Source: Marchantia polymorpha subsp. ruderalis (Eukaryota; Streptophyta; Marchantiopsida; Marchantiales; Marchantiaceae). From it: 64,000 bases of DNA. Position 1 is the first letter of the stretch. Every line of letters begins with the position of its first letter. The notes below the pieces were generated by a model. That model was not told the DNA's origin. It saw only the letters and a list, made by a program, of their open reading frames with translations, and searched no databases. Below, piece by piece: positions 13,561 through 26,112 of the stretch. The translations under genes were made by a program, and so were the position numbers. The stretch covers positions 938,001 to 1,002,000 of the forward strand of contig AP031358.1 in assembly GCA_037833965.1 (NCBI GenBank). Reading direction: 5' to 3'.

Positions 13561-15329
13561 CACTACAAATTGAACCTCAAGATGGGATTTTCACCTTTTT
13601 AGGGGCGAAAGATGAATCCGGATATGTTATCTATCAATAGGACTTGAAAGCAATTCAAAAGCTCATCTGACAACCTTCACCTCCAAGTCTACTTGACACA
13701 GAATTAAAGTTCTGACAGTGAAAGTGAAACTTGGAAAGCTATAGGAAGGCTATGAGTATTGTAGTTCGAGTTTGACACTCAAGAAAGAAAAGGATGAATC
13801 TGAGGGTTAAATCATGGATTCAAATTTAGAGGCTGTTCACGTTTCGAGTCCGCAGTAGTATTCTGCATGTTTAATGCCAAATTATAGAAGTCGCTAGCAC
13901 ATCAATGAACCACTTTAGATTGATATCTATCAAGAACGAGGTCCCATAGGAAAGTCCTGAAATTTACCATAGTTTAGTTATACAACTACTTTTAAGTTTC
14001 CAGTTCTTAACAAGAGGTTCATATGGTTACTTTTACATGTCTTTTGGGATTGACTTCTTGTTTGTATTAGAATCGATTGTATATATCCAATGAAATGAAA
14101 GGGAAAAAGAAGACTAGAGTACCCCATCAGATCTAACATAGATGAAACCATAAGGAGAATTTTTCATTGTGCAAATATGTAAGTTGAAGATTCTGCATAT
14201 AATATGGCATACTCAAAATCATCAATTTGAATGATTTACTCTAGATTGCAGTATCTAGTGGTTTCATGTAAACAAGTTGCCTTAAAGAAAGAAGATGTAC
14301 AATTAGCTTAAGAAAAAATCCTGCGCACGAACAATTAAAATACCTGCACATAGATCCTGAAGTACAGATTTTGTACCAACTTGGATGAGATATTTGCTTT
14401 GTTTCACCTACTGAGCAGTCGGTAAGTACATTTGTCTAGCTGCGTTAAGTGCAACACCAATCTTACATCGATGCTACCCAATGTGCTTATTGTCTTCAAC
14501 GACATAACCGTTCAGTCATCGCAAGCAATGCAGTGATTTGACGAACACTACAGTTGGTCACTTCTCTTCAGTGCAGTAGTTACAAATCTCTCTTTTCGGA
14601 GGTGATTAAGAGCTCGAATGGTCATACAGTACAGCTTGGCCTTGTTGTAGAAGGGACACGTTACCGTTGTCTGTCCCAAGGAATGTTACTGTAAACCTCG
14701 GTTCTATTTTGGTGCGATCGATCGCAAAGTTTTGAAGTTCCCAAATTAAGACAGGCGCAGTTTTGTTGGGGGATTTTGCCGTCCTTTTGGGTTATCTACT
14801 TGCCCCCGTTCGCCATAGATCACAAGAACAGACGTATCTCTTACAGTGTTTCTCGAGAAGCTAATCCAATACTTACCTACCACGTGTGCTACCTACTCAC
14901 GGATATCCCAAGGGTCACGGATTTGCAGCAGCACAATTATTTGGCATAGAATACTGGGAAGTACATACTTGCTCGACTCAACTGGAGCAGACTCAATTAT
15001 CGATCCAGATTCGGAGAAACAGGTCTGGATTGCATGATTGGATGATTTGAATATACATTGCGGCTGCATGGTGAAATCTTGGAACGAACGCAATAGAATG
15101 TAGTTCAAAGGAGGAAGTTTGAGTAGCTGAGAAGTCATCTGAACACTGCTCCAATTTCTTGATTTGATGTGATCTTAGCAGTCAATCCAACCAGAGTACG
15201 CTGCACAGGCATTCCTCAGAATAGTTTATCTCTTTCCAGTCGGTGCTGTCTATCATGGTTCCCACTCAAAATAAGAAGAATGGACATCACGGAATGAAAA
15301 CGGGATCGCTAGACCCATAAAACATACAG
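13561..15329. other. Intergenic, nothing recognised
   Basis: Mixed-composition DNA with short open frames only. No family motif, tRNA-like structure or repeat boundary is evident. Confidence 0.45.
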
Positions 15330-15651
15330 AGACAAAAGGCGACAAAGGCCAATGATTCAAATCTCGCAGAGGATCCTGCACTGATTTTAGAATTTAATAA
15401 AAGTGCTACAGAATTGAGTCTCCGTGGGAAAGTGCAAGGGATCAAAGAATTTCGATTACAAGAGCCTAAGAAGTTAACAAGCACATGAAAACATGGCGTC
15501 CGATGCTCAACTCAGCCCGAAATTAGCGAAGTTGCTGCTAATCTCATCTCTGCGAATATCAAGACAGCAGATTGAGTCTCACCTTGACGTGCGCAGTTCC
15601 GAGTTCCCTGTCCACGAGCACATTATGGATTCGAGCAAATGCGAGGTATAA
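15330..15651 (+). other. Coding-like segment, unknown identity
   Basis: After an acceptor-like acatacag, the frame from 15330 runs 52 codons to TGA at 15486-15488. Its composition is protein-like (Lys, Glu and Leu rich, no low complexity). The same frame reopens after the stop for another 27 codons. In another frame an ATG at 15493 starts 52 codons to 15651, and a donor-like gag/gtataa falls at 15645/15646. I recognise no family. It could be exon remnants of a broken gene, the first exon of a small gene, or chance. The in-frame TGA argues for decay if the two parts once formed one frame. Confidence 0.25.
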
Positions 15652-17640
15652 AAAATCATAAAAACTAATATCTTCTACGATGAATGTCATGAATGATTTA
15701 TCTAAGCACGATAAAAAATGAGACTCTGAGGCCGATCCAAGAAACGAAACGAATCCCGCCGCTGCTGTGCGGTGCGCAATCGTAACGAAATTCAGTACAG
15801 CCAGGGCCAAATCTAAAGAACATCCGTTGTTACCCGATCGCGGGAAGACCAGACAGCGCTGTTCTGCGAGTCGGGAGTTTCTAGGCGCGGGTTACTTCAA
15901 ACCCGAGTACCGCCGAAGGCACGGGAGCCATCGTCCCGAACAGGGAGCAACTAACCCGGGTTCTAAACCTCTGGATCAAACATCGCGAGAAGTATCAGGA
16001 AAAGCTCACGGGTACCACCTCTTCCCCCGGTTCTGCCCAGGTGTACACTTTGTACGGTACCCGCGAATCTATTTTCATGCTCCCGGCCAAAGCTTACTCT
16101 GCTTTTCGCCGGTACTCGAACCCGTAACTGTACCGGGTTCACAAGGTCGACGGTATGGCCGTACAAGCAAGCAGCGCCTTCTGATAACGCAGCTCCGAGC
16201 AAGTGGACTCGCACTGTCTGTGTGGCCCATCCACTGTGGACTGTTCGCAAATCGATGTTCTTGAGACTGACGCTACGTTGTACTGCGGGGAGGGGGTTTA
16301 TCTCACCCGGTTGACTAGGCGACTGCAGTCAATGCCTAAACTGTGCATGGGGCTCTCGTAGGACGGGAAACTTGCCCTCTTCGCGGGACACCGTGACAGT
16401 ACCGTGAGAGCTGTTCGCCACTGCGTGCTCCGTGACCTTTTCAATTACTGCGTCGAGAAAGTAAGGGCGACTCCTGGCCATGGACGGACACATTAGACTT
16501 CGGTTCGATTCCATTTGTACATTTCTGTTTGACGGGTGACGGAGTCTTAGAAATGCGTCGACCAAAGTCGCTGAAATACACATAATTAAAGCCCAATTTC
16601 AAGTCACAACGCGTTTAGATAGAAAATTATTGTTCATGAGTTTTCTCGAATGGACATATGGATTTTGTCATACACCACTCAAATAAACGCGACCCTTCGT
16701 GAAGTTACGCTTGATTCGGGACGACTAACGTAGAGTAGCGACAGAATGAAGCTGTGTCGACGCGCTGGAGGTTATTTGCGGTTGACGACGTGGCGGTCCA
16801 CCGTGGACCGGGTCCAGTGCTGGGACTGCTGCCGAGGACTGGAAGGCGACGGAAGGCGTGATCCGGTACACGGAGTGATGACGTTGAGTGGGAACAGTCG
16901 GAGTAGACAAGCGCCAGACATTGGCAGGCGCCATCGTCGACCCGACCGATGCGCTGCAGCCACGACGGCACTGCAGTCTGCGAGGATCCAAGGAAACTGA
17001 ACTCTGTACCCTTTCCTCATCATATGCTCAGAACTGCAAAGATTTTGCGAAGACAGCGACGGCGTTCGCGCAGCAGCGGCGAGAGACCAAAGGAAAGGAC
17101 GACTGGGAATGACGGCCTTCAACATCCTGCGAATTTCTGCTGGCCAGGGGAACTCAGTGACTGTAGACCGGACGTAGGACGTGGTCGCCCCGATGTCGTG
17201 GACTGCAGTGCCCAGCGTCCACGGAGTGTGGTTTCGTGTGTGCTCTCGTATATGAACCACGTTTTTCTACTCTGAGCCATATATAACATGAAGCCCTTCC
17301 TCGGACTTGGCAAATTTCCCTTGTTTTAGACTTGGCAACATAAGTGAGTTCATTGCAGTCGCCCCGACTCCTGTGGGCGAATCTTTTTTCTTACAGATGG
17401 TAAGTGTAAATTAAGACCTCGGTTATTGACTCGGCATGTCCGTGTGCCTTGGAAATGAAATAGTGACTCATTATCTGCTGGGATAAAGCTGGTACACGTA
17501 AAGATTTAAATTGATAAATTAGGACCGAAAGAGGAAATTGATTCGCTGCTCCTCGTCTTGTATAATTTGCATCGGGCTTTTCCTTCTCCGGAGGGCAGAG
17601 TGAAGGAGAAGATTCTCCCCCAAAGACGGATCACAGTCCG
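15652..17640. other. GC-rich intergenic stretch, no gene recognised
   Basis: From about 15770 to 17270 the sequence is clearly more GC-rich than its flanks. Both strands carry open frames of up to about 165 codons, but some lack ATG starts and none has recognisable motifs. Words related to cccgagtaccg recur in both orientations around 15900-16140 (for example cccgagtaccg near 15901 and cggtactcgaacccg near 16110). This hints at an old inverted element, but no complete terminal repeats could be defined. Confidence 0.35.
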
Positions 17641-19390
17641 TTCGCGGAGAGTTGTGTGCACCTTTCCAGGTAACCCGTGAACTCCGTAAAGGAAAATGAG
17701 AGCCGGGAGAGGCCGGGGAGAGGCCGGGAAGGTCAAAAGGAGCGAAAGATCGAAAAGAAGGGTCGGGAAAATTCCGAGAATTCTGTGCGGGCGGTCGGTC
17801 ACGGCGGGAACGAACAGGCTGGACCGGAGCCGATGGAAGGAAGGAGAGCGAGAGAGGGAGAGGAAGAATGGTCTACGCACGGCGCGGTCCACCAATGGCC
17901 GGGGCGGGAGTCCGACGCTGCAGATGAGGAGGCACTCCCTCTTTCCGGTCCGCCCGGGACACAAAGGGCTGGCGACGAAGCGCGGCGCCCGGCCCAGCCA
18001 GTCATCTAGCCAGCCAGCCAGCCAGCCATCGCGCCAGCCAGCGTCGCGATGCCAGGCTGATGTGGAGGAGGAGGAGCAGGAGCAGGAGGAGGTGGGGGGC
18101 TCGAGGAGCCGTGGGGGTAGAAAACAAGAGCCCTCGTAAGGAGCGATGCCCGCACAGTCGAGGCTTGAGCTCGCTGCCTCCGAAGCCGGCACGTGGGTAC
18201 TAGAGGGGGTTACAATCTGAAGCTCAGACCGGAGAAAGGATTCCGAAGGGCGGGAGGGAGAGGGAAGGGGGGTTTATTACATCCGATTTTGCAGCCGCTC
18301 GTCTTACGTCGCCCCGGTCGCCTTCTTCCTGCGGCTTTCGTTCCGAGCTGGCAGAGTGTGCTTTGCTCGCCCGGTCCACAACTGGGAGTCGAGGGACGAG
18401 CAGGGCAGGGCAGGGCAGGGCGTCCGGCGAGGAGGAAGTCTCGGCTCCTGCTGGATGCTCGCTTGCTTGTTCGCTCGCTCGCTAGCTCGCTCGCCTGCCT
18501 CGGGGCTGGCGAATGGCCTGTCGCATCCCGTCTCACATTCCATCGGCACATCATTCGGCACGCCCTTCTGTCGGGTCTCGGCTGTTCTGTAGCGTGGAGC
18601 TCCCCTCCGCCCTCGCGCTGTAGAAGCAAGCACCAGGACCTCCTCCACTGCAGCATTTTGCCATTCCTTGTTCTTTTTCCGCTTGCTCGCCTTGCATGGC
18701 ATCGAAGGTAGCTCGGCAGCAGGTGATGATAAAGCCTTGCCCGGCGAATCCTGCGATCAGAGAAGACACAGTACTGTTGGGCCGACGCAGCGATCCTCCC
18801 TTTCCTTGTTCCTCGGTGCTCTGGGTTCCATCTAGTGGCGGAAGCCGTGGTCGTGGAAGGGAGGAGTGTGACGATAGCTGATTCGTATGGTCGTGAATGC
18901 TCCCTGCCTTCGCCAGCCACCGTCCCCTCTCAGGCTCGAGCTCTCACAGCTTGTGCCATGGGCCAGAACCGGCTCGGGATAAAGCACAGGACGTTGTAGT
19001 TGGAGAAGAATAGCGGTCTTTCGGTTCTCCCTGGGTTGCTCCCTCGGCCCGGAAGCCGCCCGAACATCGTCCAGGTCTCGGAGTACGATGTTGTGGGCAG
19101 GGAGGTTGCATTGAGCGATTTCTTCGACGAGAAGAATGCCAGTGCCGTGTGGGTGTTTAGGTCGCCAGTGACAGGCTCAATGACGCGCAGGATAGAAAAG
19201 TCTCGCGCAGTCGAGCTCAAGTGTCGAAGGATTGTGGAAGCCTCGCAAGCACTTGGAGCGACTTGGACCCATCATCTCTATTGACCATTGGAAAAACTTC
19301 TATTGAATAAAAGTAAAAAACCTCTGAGACCGTCTGTGGCACTGACTCCATTCGAAATCCTTAGGTTTGAGCTCGAGATATACACCCAAA
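17641..19390 (+). promoter_or_regulatory. GC-rich putative promoter and leader of the GT92 gene
   Basis: The block runs up to the GT92 start codon. On the + strand it is purine-rich from about 17690 to 18120 and pyrimidine-rich or CTCG-rich from about 18420 to 18700. Plant leaders are often pyrimidine-rich on the sense strand, so the change of skew would fit a divergent start region. A G-box core CACGTG lies at 18190-18195. The long open frames here (for example 17506-18192 on the minus strand) begin with GTG or TTG and lack ATG, so I read the region as non-coding. The transcription start is not defined. Confidence 0.4.
18003..18500. repeat. Cluster of short simple repeats
   Basis: Tandem CAGC units lie at about 18008-18028, GGA/GCA-rich units at about 18061-18098, CAGGG units at 18401-18421, and CGCT/TCGC units at about 18457-18500. 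They are typical low-complexity leader or promoter DNA. Confidence 0.8.
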
Positions 19391-22288
19391 ATGGGGTGGA
19401 GTGGGGATGAGCCCGTGATCCGGAGAGAGCGATCGTTTGCTCGTCTGTCAATGGAGCACGTCACACGCCCAGGAGGAAATAGGAAGCTCGTGGATTCTGT
19501 CGGATGCACTCTCTGGTGGGTGAAGCGAGTATGTTTCAGTCTGGCGGCTATCGGATTCCTACTGACAGTGTCATCTGTCGCCCGCGAAACCTTCTCAGGT
19601 ACTTGTTTCTCTGACCCCAATATCAAGCTTGGCTCGTCATGATTGCAGCTGTATGACCTTGGAAGCACCCGGCGGTGCTCCTCACTGGCGTTGCCCGCAC
19701 TCGTTTCTCGATTTTCCAGTCCACTGATCCCAAGCCTTCAGCTGATCTCTTCTCGTCCTCTGGTGCCGACGGACCATAGCTTTTCTCCTTTTTCTTAGAG
19801 GCGATACTTTCTAGTTGGGCATTATGGGGCGACATTACTGTCAACACGTGTGGGGGAGTGCACTCGCCCGAGAACACTCCGTACTCACTCTAATGCGTCC
19901 TGTACTGATTGTGACCCTGATCTCGCCTCGTCGTGACCGACGAGTTTCTTGCCGATGAATCTGCGACTCTTTCCTCTCGGATGACACCAATCATGTGGTC
20001 AGGATAAGGTTGTTTATTATGCGAAGTCAGAGGAATGGTTAGCATGAGAGGAGACTCTCCAGACTTATCGGACGTACTGCGTTCAGTCTGATAGTAGTAT
20101 GCAGAGACGACTAATTGAAGCGCTATGGAGACGACTAATTGACTGCGCGACCGTAAAGCTCAGAATTTAGTTCGCACATTGGTTCCTATCGGATAACACT
20201 GTACGGCTCCCCGTAGCCCACGTTCAGATCAGCGGATCGGAAGAGTCTCGGTTCATGACGATGCACATTAGGTGTCAGACCTCCGACCTCGATCCTCGAA
20301 ATTGGGTAGAATTGACGCAAGTCGACGCGAAGGGAGAATGCTTGAAAGACAATGAGCTGTCGGAACTTGTCACTGGCGCTCCCATTGCGTCCCACTTTAT
20401 GCATTTCGAGTTCGTGTGGCAGATGTAGCGAATAACTCTTTGATTCCGTGGGCGTGTCTTTGTGATCGCAGCTGCTCTATTTTATCCGAGGAAGCTGGTG
20501 TCATCTCAGCAGCAGCTGCGCCTGAACTATCTGAGAGTGGGGCAGGAGTTCCAGCCCGGTCGACCTGTTATCACAACGGAGCGCCAGTCGATAACGGTGC
20601 GAGTGGACGCAAACAAGCCCGAAGACGACGACCAAAGCATAAGAGTGAAGAAGTTCGGGTCTGCCAATCTGAAAGAAAGTCTTCCTGATCGAGCCGATGA
20701 GCAGCAGCCTTATATCGAGGACATGATCTCTCTACCGGAGAGATTGGACTTATTTCTCGTTCGGCAGTTTCTGGATTTCTCGCTCCGAGACAGGCTCACG
20801 TCATGCAAGTATGGCGACAGTCAATTTCTTTCCAAAATTTTGAACGCGGATTTTGTCGACGGAAGACTGGCAGTCACATGCTTGAGGCCTGCGGAATTTG
20901 CTACAGAAAACTTCACGGTGACCAACGTGACCATCGAGGTGGACGATGGTGAGAGCGGAACTCTGCGGAGCAAGCTGGAGTACGAAGTCCCGGCGAGGTG
21001 GGATGCTCCCCTGGTTTACGCCGTGGTCGCCACAAAAGAAGACGTGATCCTTTTCGTCAAGGGAGTGTTCGACAAGAGGAAACTCGGGGACTACTCGAAT
21101 TTGCACTCGTTCAAGTGCGTCTTTGGGCGAGGAATCGAGACGGAAGTCACCTCGGGCGCTCAGGAAGTCTACAGGTGCGTCACCCCGAAATTTGGGGCCA
21201 AGGACGTGCTCAGGCAAAAGGTCTACCTGCGCTACCAGGGGCACCTGATACCCTCGGTGGCGTACTACGATCGATCGAAGCCTAGGAAAGGCATGCTGGC
21301 CGACGAGGAGTTGGTGCTGGCTCCACCCACAGAGCCCCACGGGAAGAAGCATCTCATCTGCTCGTGCACCATGGTCTGGAACTCGGCCAAGTTCTTGAAA
21401 GAATGGGTCTTGTATAACTCGCACTTGGGAGTGGAGAAATTCTTCCTCTACGACAACAACAGCGAGGACGACATTGAGCCCGTGGTGGCGCTCCTGCACG
21501 AGTACAACGTCACACGCCATCTCTGGCCGTGGGTCAAGACTCAGGAGGCCGGATTCTCGCACTGCATCATCCGGGCGCAGAGGGAATGCGTGTGGGTTCT
21601 GTTCGCCGATGTGGACGAGTACGTCTTCCCCAAGCACTGGCTGCCCAAGTTTGGGGACCCTGCGTCTCCTCCCAAATCGCCGCTGGCCATGGCAAACCCC
21701 TTCCCGAGAAGCGCCTTCAGGCACCTCATCGAAGACACACTCGGGAAAGTGATCCTGAGGACGAAGCTCCTCAGACCGAAGGCAATCGTCCAGACCCTAG
21801 GCCAGGTCTCGATCTTCTGCCGGAATTTCGGTCCCTCGGGGCTGACCGAGCATCCGCCCCGAGGTGTGACACAGGGGTACACCTGTAGAGATCAGAGGGA
21901 GCAGAGACACAAGTCGCTGGTTCTGCTCAGTGCCCTGAAGCCCTCCATCGCCAATGTGATTCACCATTTCGAGCTAATGCCCGAGTACACCACGATGTAC
22001 ATCGATCCCCGGCACGCCGTGATCAACCACTATAAGTTTCAAGCTTGGAGCGAGTTCGAGACCAAGTTCACCAAGCGTGCCTCCACGTACGTCGTGGATT
22101 GGAAGGAGCCCAAGAATCTGAATTCTCGGGATAGGCCGGATGGGGTAGGTCCCGAGGGTCGGAAACCCGAGAATTGGGAGCATAGCCACTGCTTCATGAA
22201 CGACACCGCTCTCAGAGATTACACGCGGAGTATATTCGAGGTGAAGGACGGTGATATGGCTGGCAAATTAGAGTGGGAGCTGTTGTGA
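19391..22288 (+). CDS. Glycosyltransferase family 92 protein (type II membrane protein)
   Basis: Two coding exons, 19391-19598 and 20472-22288, encode 674 residues. The donor is ag/gtactt and the acceptor gatcgcag/ctgctc, and both fit phase 1. Exon 1 supplies what exon 2 lacks: an ATG and a membrane anchor at about residues 41-62 after a basic N-terminus, as in Golgi type II transferases. Exon 2 alone has no ATG for about 87 codons. The GT92 (DUF23) catalytic domain starts near H363 with HLICSC and continues with the FLYDNNS motif (D397) and a DVDE metal-site motif (D449-E452). GT92 enzymes include galactosyltransferases acting on cell-wall or N-glycan galactans; the substrate here is not known. 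The next four codon-rich segments are colinear with plant homologues and no break is seen. An AATAAA lies at 22997-23002. Family assignment is firm, substrate is open. Confidence 0.92.
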
Positions 22289-24754
22289 GATCTATTGTAC
22301 ATTTTTTTAGTGTCCCGAGCTGTAAAGTATTACTACTCTGTTAGTTCTACTGTTCTGCTGACGATACACTCTTCGAGGGCGGGATTCGGAAGTGGATGGT
22401 GCGAGCTGCCGGTCTATTTGGGTGGACAACCTTCGAGGTTTCCGGTCTCAGGATTGGATCGCTGCGAACGCATTCCTCTTGTCTATGGGGACAGGAGTTG
22501 TCAGTTGTGCAATATCAGGGCCGCAACGCACAGAGCTCTCATGACTTTGACTGCGGCACCTACTCATTGCTGCACAGGTGCACAGAGGCAGATTACAGCG
22601 TATGGTTTTCTTCTTCATCGAAGTCTTCTCGAGTTTTTGCTTCCCTGGTATACCATTGCTGTGTTACGAACTGAATGCCACGGGGTCTCACCGAATGCTT
22701 CATATCCAGACCGGCCCTGGCAGCAGTGTGTACAGATTTTAGCAGTAGCTCATTCTTTCAGTCATGGGCAAGACCGATGGACAGACAGACAGCCCAATTA
22801 GCCAGGCCTAGCCCCCTCAATTTTCATGTGGCTGTCTCTTTGCCTCGCTACCGGGGAGAGTTTTAGTAATTTCCGAGAAGTAAAGCGTTCAGGACGTTGG
22901 ACCGCTTGTATATAGAGCTAATTATTGCTGCAAGCCTCGTCACTTTTGCAGAGTAGAGAGAATTCTTCTAGGTCATAACTTCCACGACAGCTCTGAAATA
23001 AAGAGTCTGAGGAAGAAAAGCTTACTGTCCTTACCAAGGTAGATGTGTTCGCATACAGCAGGAGCGGCTAGAATCAGTTAGACTTAGGCACCCCTTCGTC
23101 ATCTAGATGCCGTCAAAACACAAACAATTGGGGTCTGCCTTACCTACCGACTTACGTGTAACTACCTCGTACAAGAGCCTTTACCATTCTTATGAACCGC
23201 GCGATCCGACTTCGCTTGCTTTTCCTTCCTGTGGAGCGCACGAAGAGCACGAGGATCCCACAACCTTTGCCCTGGTTCCAGCAAATGTGTGTCCACAGAG
23301 ATTGTACTTCCCCATATTCGGGGGCCAGAAAGCTGTTACTGCTTTCAAGTAATCTGAGGCAATCTTGAAGTAAATCGCTTGGTGCAGCACTTGCACTAAT
23401 TAAGCCACCGAGTGTTCGTACAATTTGCTCTGGAGAATGGAGTATCCTCCAAAATCATATTTAAATGTATGCCAGGATCTCGTCGTTGTTTATGCCAAGA
23501 ACAAAAACACATACTTGAACAAATTATTATATATCTCGTGTCGAATGTGGATCTAAATGTAATTCTCGGAATCACTCAATTCCAATGAGTAGAGTCCTCA
23601 CTCTCCAGCGATGTTGTCAACTCAGGGTGTCAACTCACAGTTCTGGTAAAGTACATTCAATTGGTTGTGTTTTGTGTACAATGAACATAGACTCCAGATT
23701 AAGAACTCCCGTTCTCGATCGATGATGTGTTCCTCGTTCCTGAGTGTAAAACCTGACTAATGAATGCTCCCTCCTCGACAGGTCACGGTGCGTACTAAAG
23801 TGCATGGGACTTTCTTCCTCCAAGTCACACGTGTTTGGCCCGATTTGTTTATTCCAAATTGAAGCTATCCAGTGGATTAGTTACGATCTCACTTCGCCTC
23901 TTGGAGAGTCAGAGTGGACTCCGAGCCCGGCTAGGGACTGACTAGTCCAAGGCATGCACGTTTCTCCAATGCAACCGTGCTTCGATCATCCTGGCTTCGT
24001 TGCAAGCACTCTGTTCGGATGCCGGGACTTTATGGTCTATTGCACATGAGACGCCCTCGATGCCTGAGGTCTTCGTCCTAGTCTGGGGCTACCGATAGGG
24101 CGGACCGACTTTTCCCACATGTCTGATCATCTGATGTCTGGGCGAGCTTCTTGCAGAATCTGTAGGGATATCATGGCATAATGGAGGAATGGCAGCCTTT
24201 GAGAGCAGCGATTTATTGAGTAGCTTCTATGGCGTAGGTTCGTTTCCTCCATTTTAAGCCAATCCTCGTAGCTGACCCTAGACCTACTCGAGCTTTTGGT
24301 GCAAAAGCTAAAACCACTCCGCACTTTGGAAAGGATCTGGTAGTTTGTCGTGGAGACGTAGCTGCTACAAAGCACACCAACACCCCGAAAGGCACGAATG
24401 TTGTCTCTCCTTGCCCTATCGCCATATAGTACGATGGCGATCTCTAAAGCTTACGTAAGTAGATCCCCAACAAGTAGAGCGCTTTCTCATCACATTAGGA
24501 ACAGAGTGCAACACAGGCACCGGAATCTTTCGTGTCGGCAGAAATTGGGCCGTCCAGTCGAAAGAGAACACCCAATCCTCAGTTCATATCTTCACCGGGT
24601 AGCCTCGATAAGTGCAAAGAGGTGCTCGAATTTTCCATGCTTTAGATGGAGCACCTGTGGAGTCGATGCTCTTGACGAGGCTCGTCATTGATCGCTGGTA
24701 ACAAGTCTTGGCACTCGTTATTGTCCACCCACAGAACGGGCTGAGGAGGGATCC

Positions 24755-24783
24755 TCTGCTGTAGGTCGAGGACCTACAGCAGA
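24755..24783. repeat. Perfect 13-bp hairpin
   Basis: The arm tctgctgtaggtc (24755-24767) is followed by gag and the exact reverse complement (24771-24783), then an A run. It could be a stem-loop in RNA or a binding palindrome. No adjacent gene clarifies it. Confidence 0.7.
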
Positions 24784-25610
24784 AAAACAGTCACCGACGA
24801 AAGTGCTTACGTTTACGAGAATAATATATCCCTCACGGACGGTTTGCTTGATGTGAACCCACCTCACCATTCCAGCGCTACTCTTTGTCTTCAGTGCACG
24901 CCCGGAGACCAATCTTTGCCCCTGTGAGGCTCCCGAGATTTTGACTTTGTGCAGCATCGAGTGGTACGACATTTTCGAGCTGAATCGTTTTTTTGAAGAT
25001 CGCTGCGTAAGTGCGAGTGAGCGAGCTGAAGGGCACAGCGTGACCGGCACGAGCCACCCACGCCTTTCCCGCGGATGGAGTGACGTTCTTCTCGTCATCC
25101 TCGTAAAGAAAGACAGTCACGATTTGCAGGAATCGATTCAAAGAGAACAATCAGAGCGCAGCGCATGATCTCTGTTATCCCGAAATAATTGCTCTCCTTC
25201 CGATCTCTCCACCATCTCAACCGTGTGTGTCGTTAGTCCTGACCCTCGAACACTAGAGGCATGTTACTTTGCTGCCATAAACCCCCGTGTCCGTGCACTA
25301 CTCCTCCCGGAGCCCGTGACCTTTCGGGCCCCAAGGCTTTTGAAACACCGTGGCTCAACTCGACCTCAATTCCCTTCAGTCCGAGTATATAATTACCAAT
25401 TCATTTGTACAAGCTCTTTAAGCCCCGCCCCACTGACCTTGTCCTCCCTTCATCTGGAAAATAGACGTCCGAGACCAGAGTCAGCTGGCCGAGCAATTTC
25501 AAAGCGGATCCGTGGGACCCCTTCAAGTAAAGAGAAATGTACACGAGGGGACAAAAAGGACCTCCAGGACTGTGCGAGAGCCAGTGGTGGAAAGGAGCTC
25601 TACTGTGCCC

Positions 25611-25634
25611 CCGTGCTGAGCTTGTTCAGCACGG
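25611..25634. repeat. Perfect 9-bp hairpin
   Basis: ccgtgctga at 25611-25619 pairs with tcagcacgg at 25626-25634 across a 6-base loop. It is short enough to be accidental. Confidence 0.5.
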
Positions 25635-25841
25635 CTCAGATGGCAAGTCGATCTGCTGGTTTTAGTGGCTCCACTTATTATCAAATACTCCCCGTATAAA
25701 AGACATGCACGAGGGAAGTAATCGAAGGACGGGATTCTTTACCGACACCCAAATGAATTTCGCGTCGAGGAGTGCCGTTGCCAGAAACTTGCACACATGT
25801 GTGTCAAGTCAATTTTGCGTTACTTAGGATCCGTGGAGTCG

Positions 25842-26112
25842 ATGATGGCCGTCGCACAGTCCCGTGCCTTCGCAACTGCCTTGCGTCATTCTCTGCTCCT
25901 CAATGCCACAGTACTCCCAACCAACAAGCTCTCTCGAAACGAGCTCCAGTCACGTGTTGTTACCCGAACCTCACATCTGCTTTTCGCTCAGCCGTCCCAC
26001 AGAAACTCTCTTAGATCAATACAGTCTTCTCCACCCGCAGCCGCTCACCTCATACGGTACAGTATTCTCAAGCCGGAGCTCATAACTGAGCTTTTGGCTA
26101 GATCAACTGACG
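25842..26112 (+). other. Possible first exon with organelle-presequence-like composition
   Basis: An ATG at 25842 (in-frame upstream ATG at 25797) opens 90 codons rich in Arg, Ser, Ala and Leu and poor in acidic residues, as in mitochondrial presequences. It runs into a donor-like g/gtgagtgag at 26112/26113. The nearest acceptor in a usable phase (gacag before 26168) would add about 53 codons ending in TGA near 26331, with a very small 55-base intron. I recognise no family in either part. This may be a chance frame. Confidence 0.2.

Noticed and set aside
15767-16264. 165-codon plus-strand open frame
   Set aside because: It lies in a GC-rich island with equally open opposite-strand frames, and has no recognisable motif and no splice context.
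16440-16520. tRNA B-box-like ggttcgattcc near 16503
   Set aside because: No A-box, acceptor stem or anticodon arm can be built around it.
17506-18192. 228-codon open frame on the minus strand
   Set aside because: It starts from GTG with no ATG anywhere, has low-complexity composition, and lies in a GC-rich simple-repeat block, where long chance frames are common.
18193-18920. Long open frames on both strands of the GC-rich block
   Set aside because: The plus frame begins with GTG, composition follows CTCG and CAGGG repeats, and no domain is recognisable. It fits promoter or leader DNA.
20801-21882. Long minus-strand and off-frame plus-strand open frames over GT92
   Set aside because: They are shadows of the GC-rich GT92 coding exon; only the GT92 frame carries family motifs.
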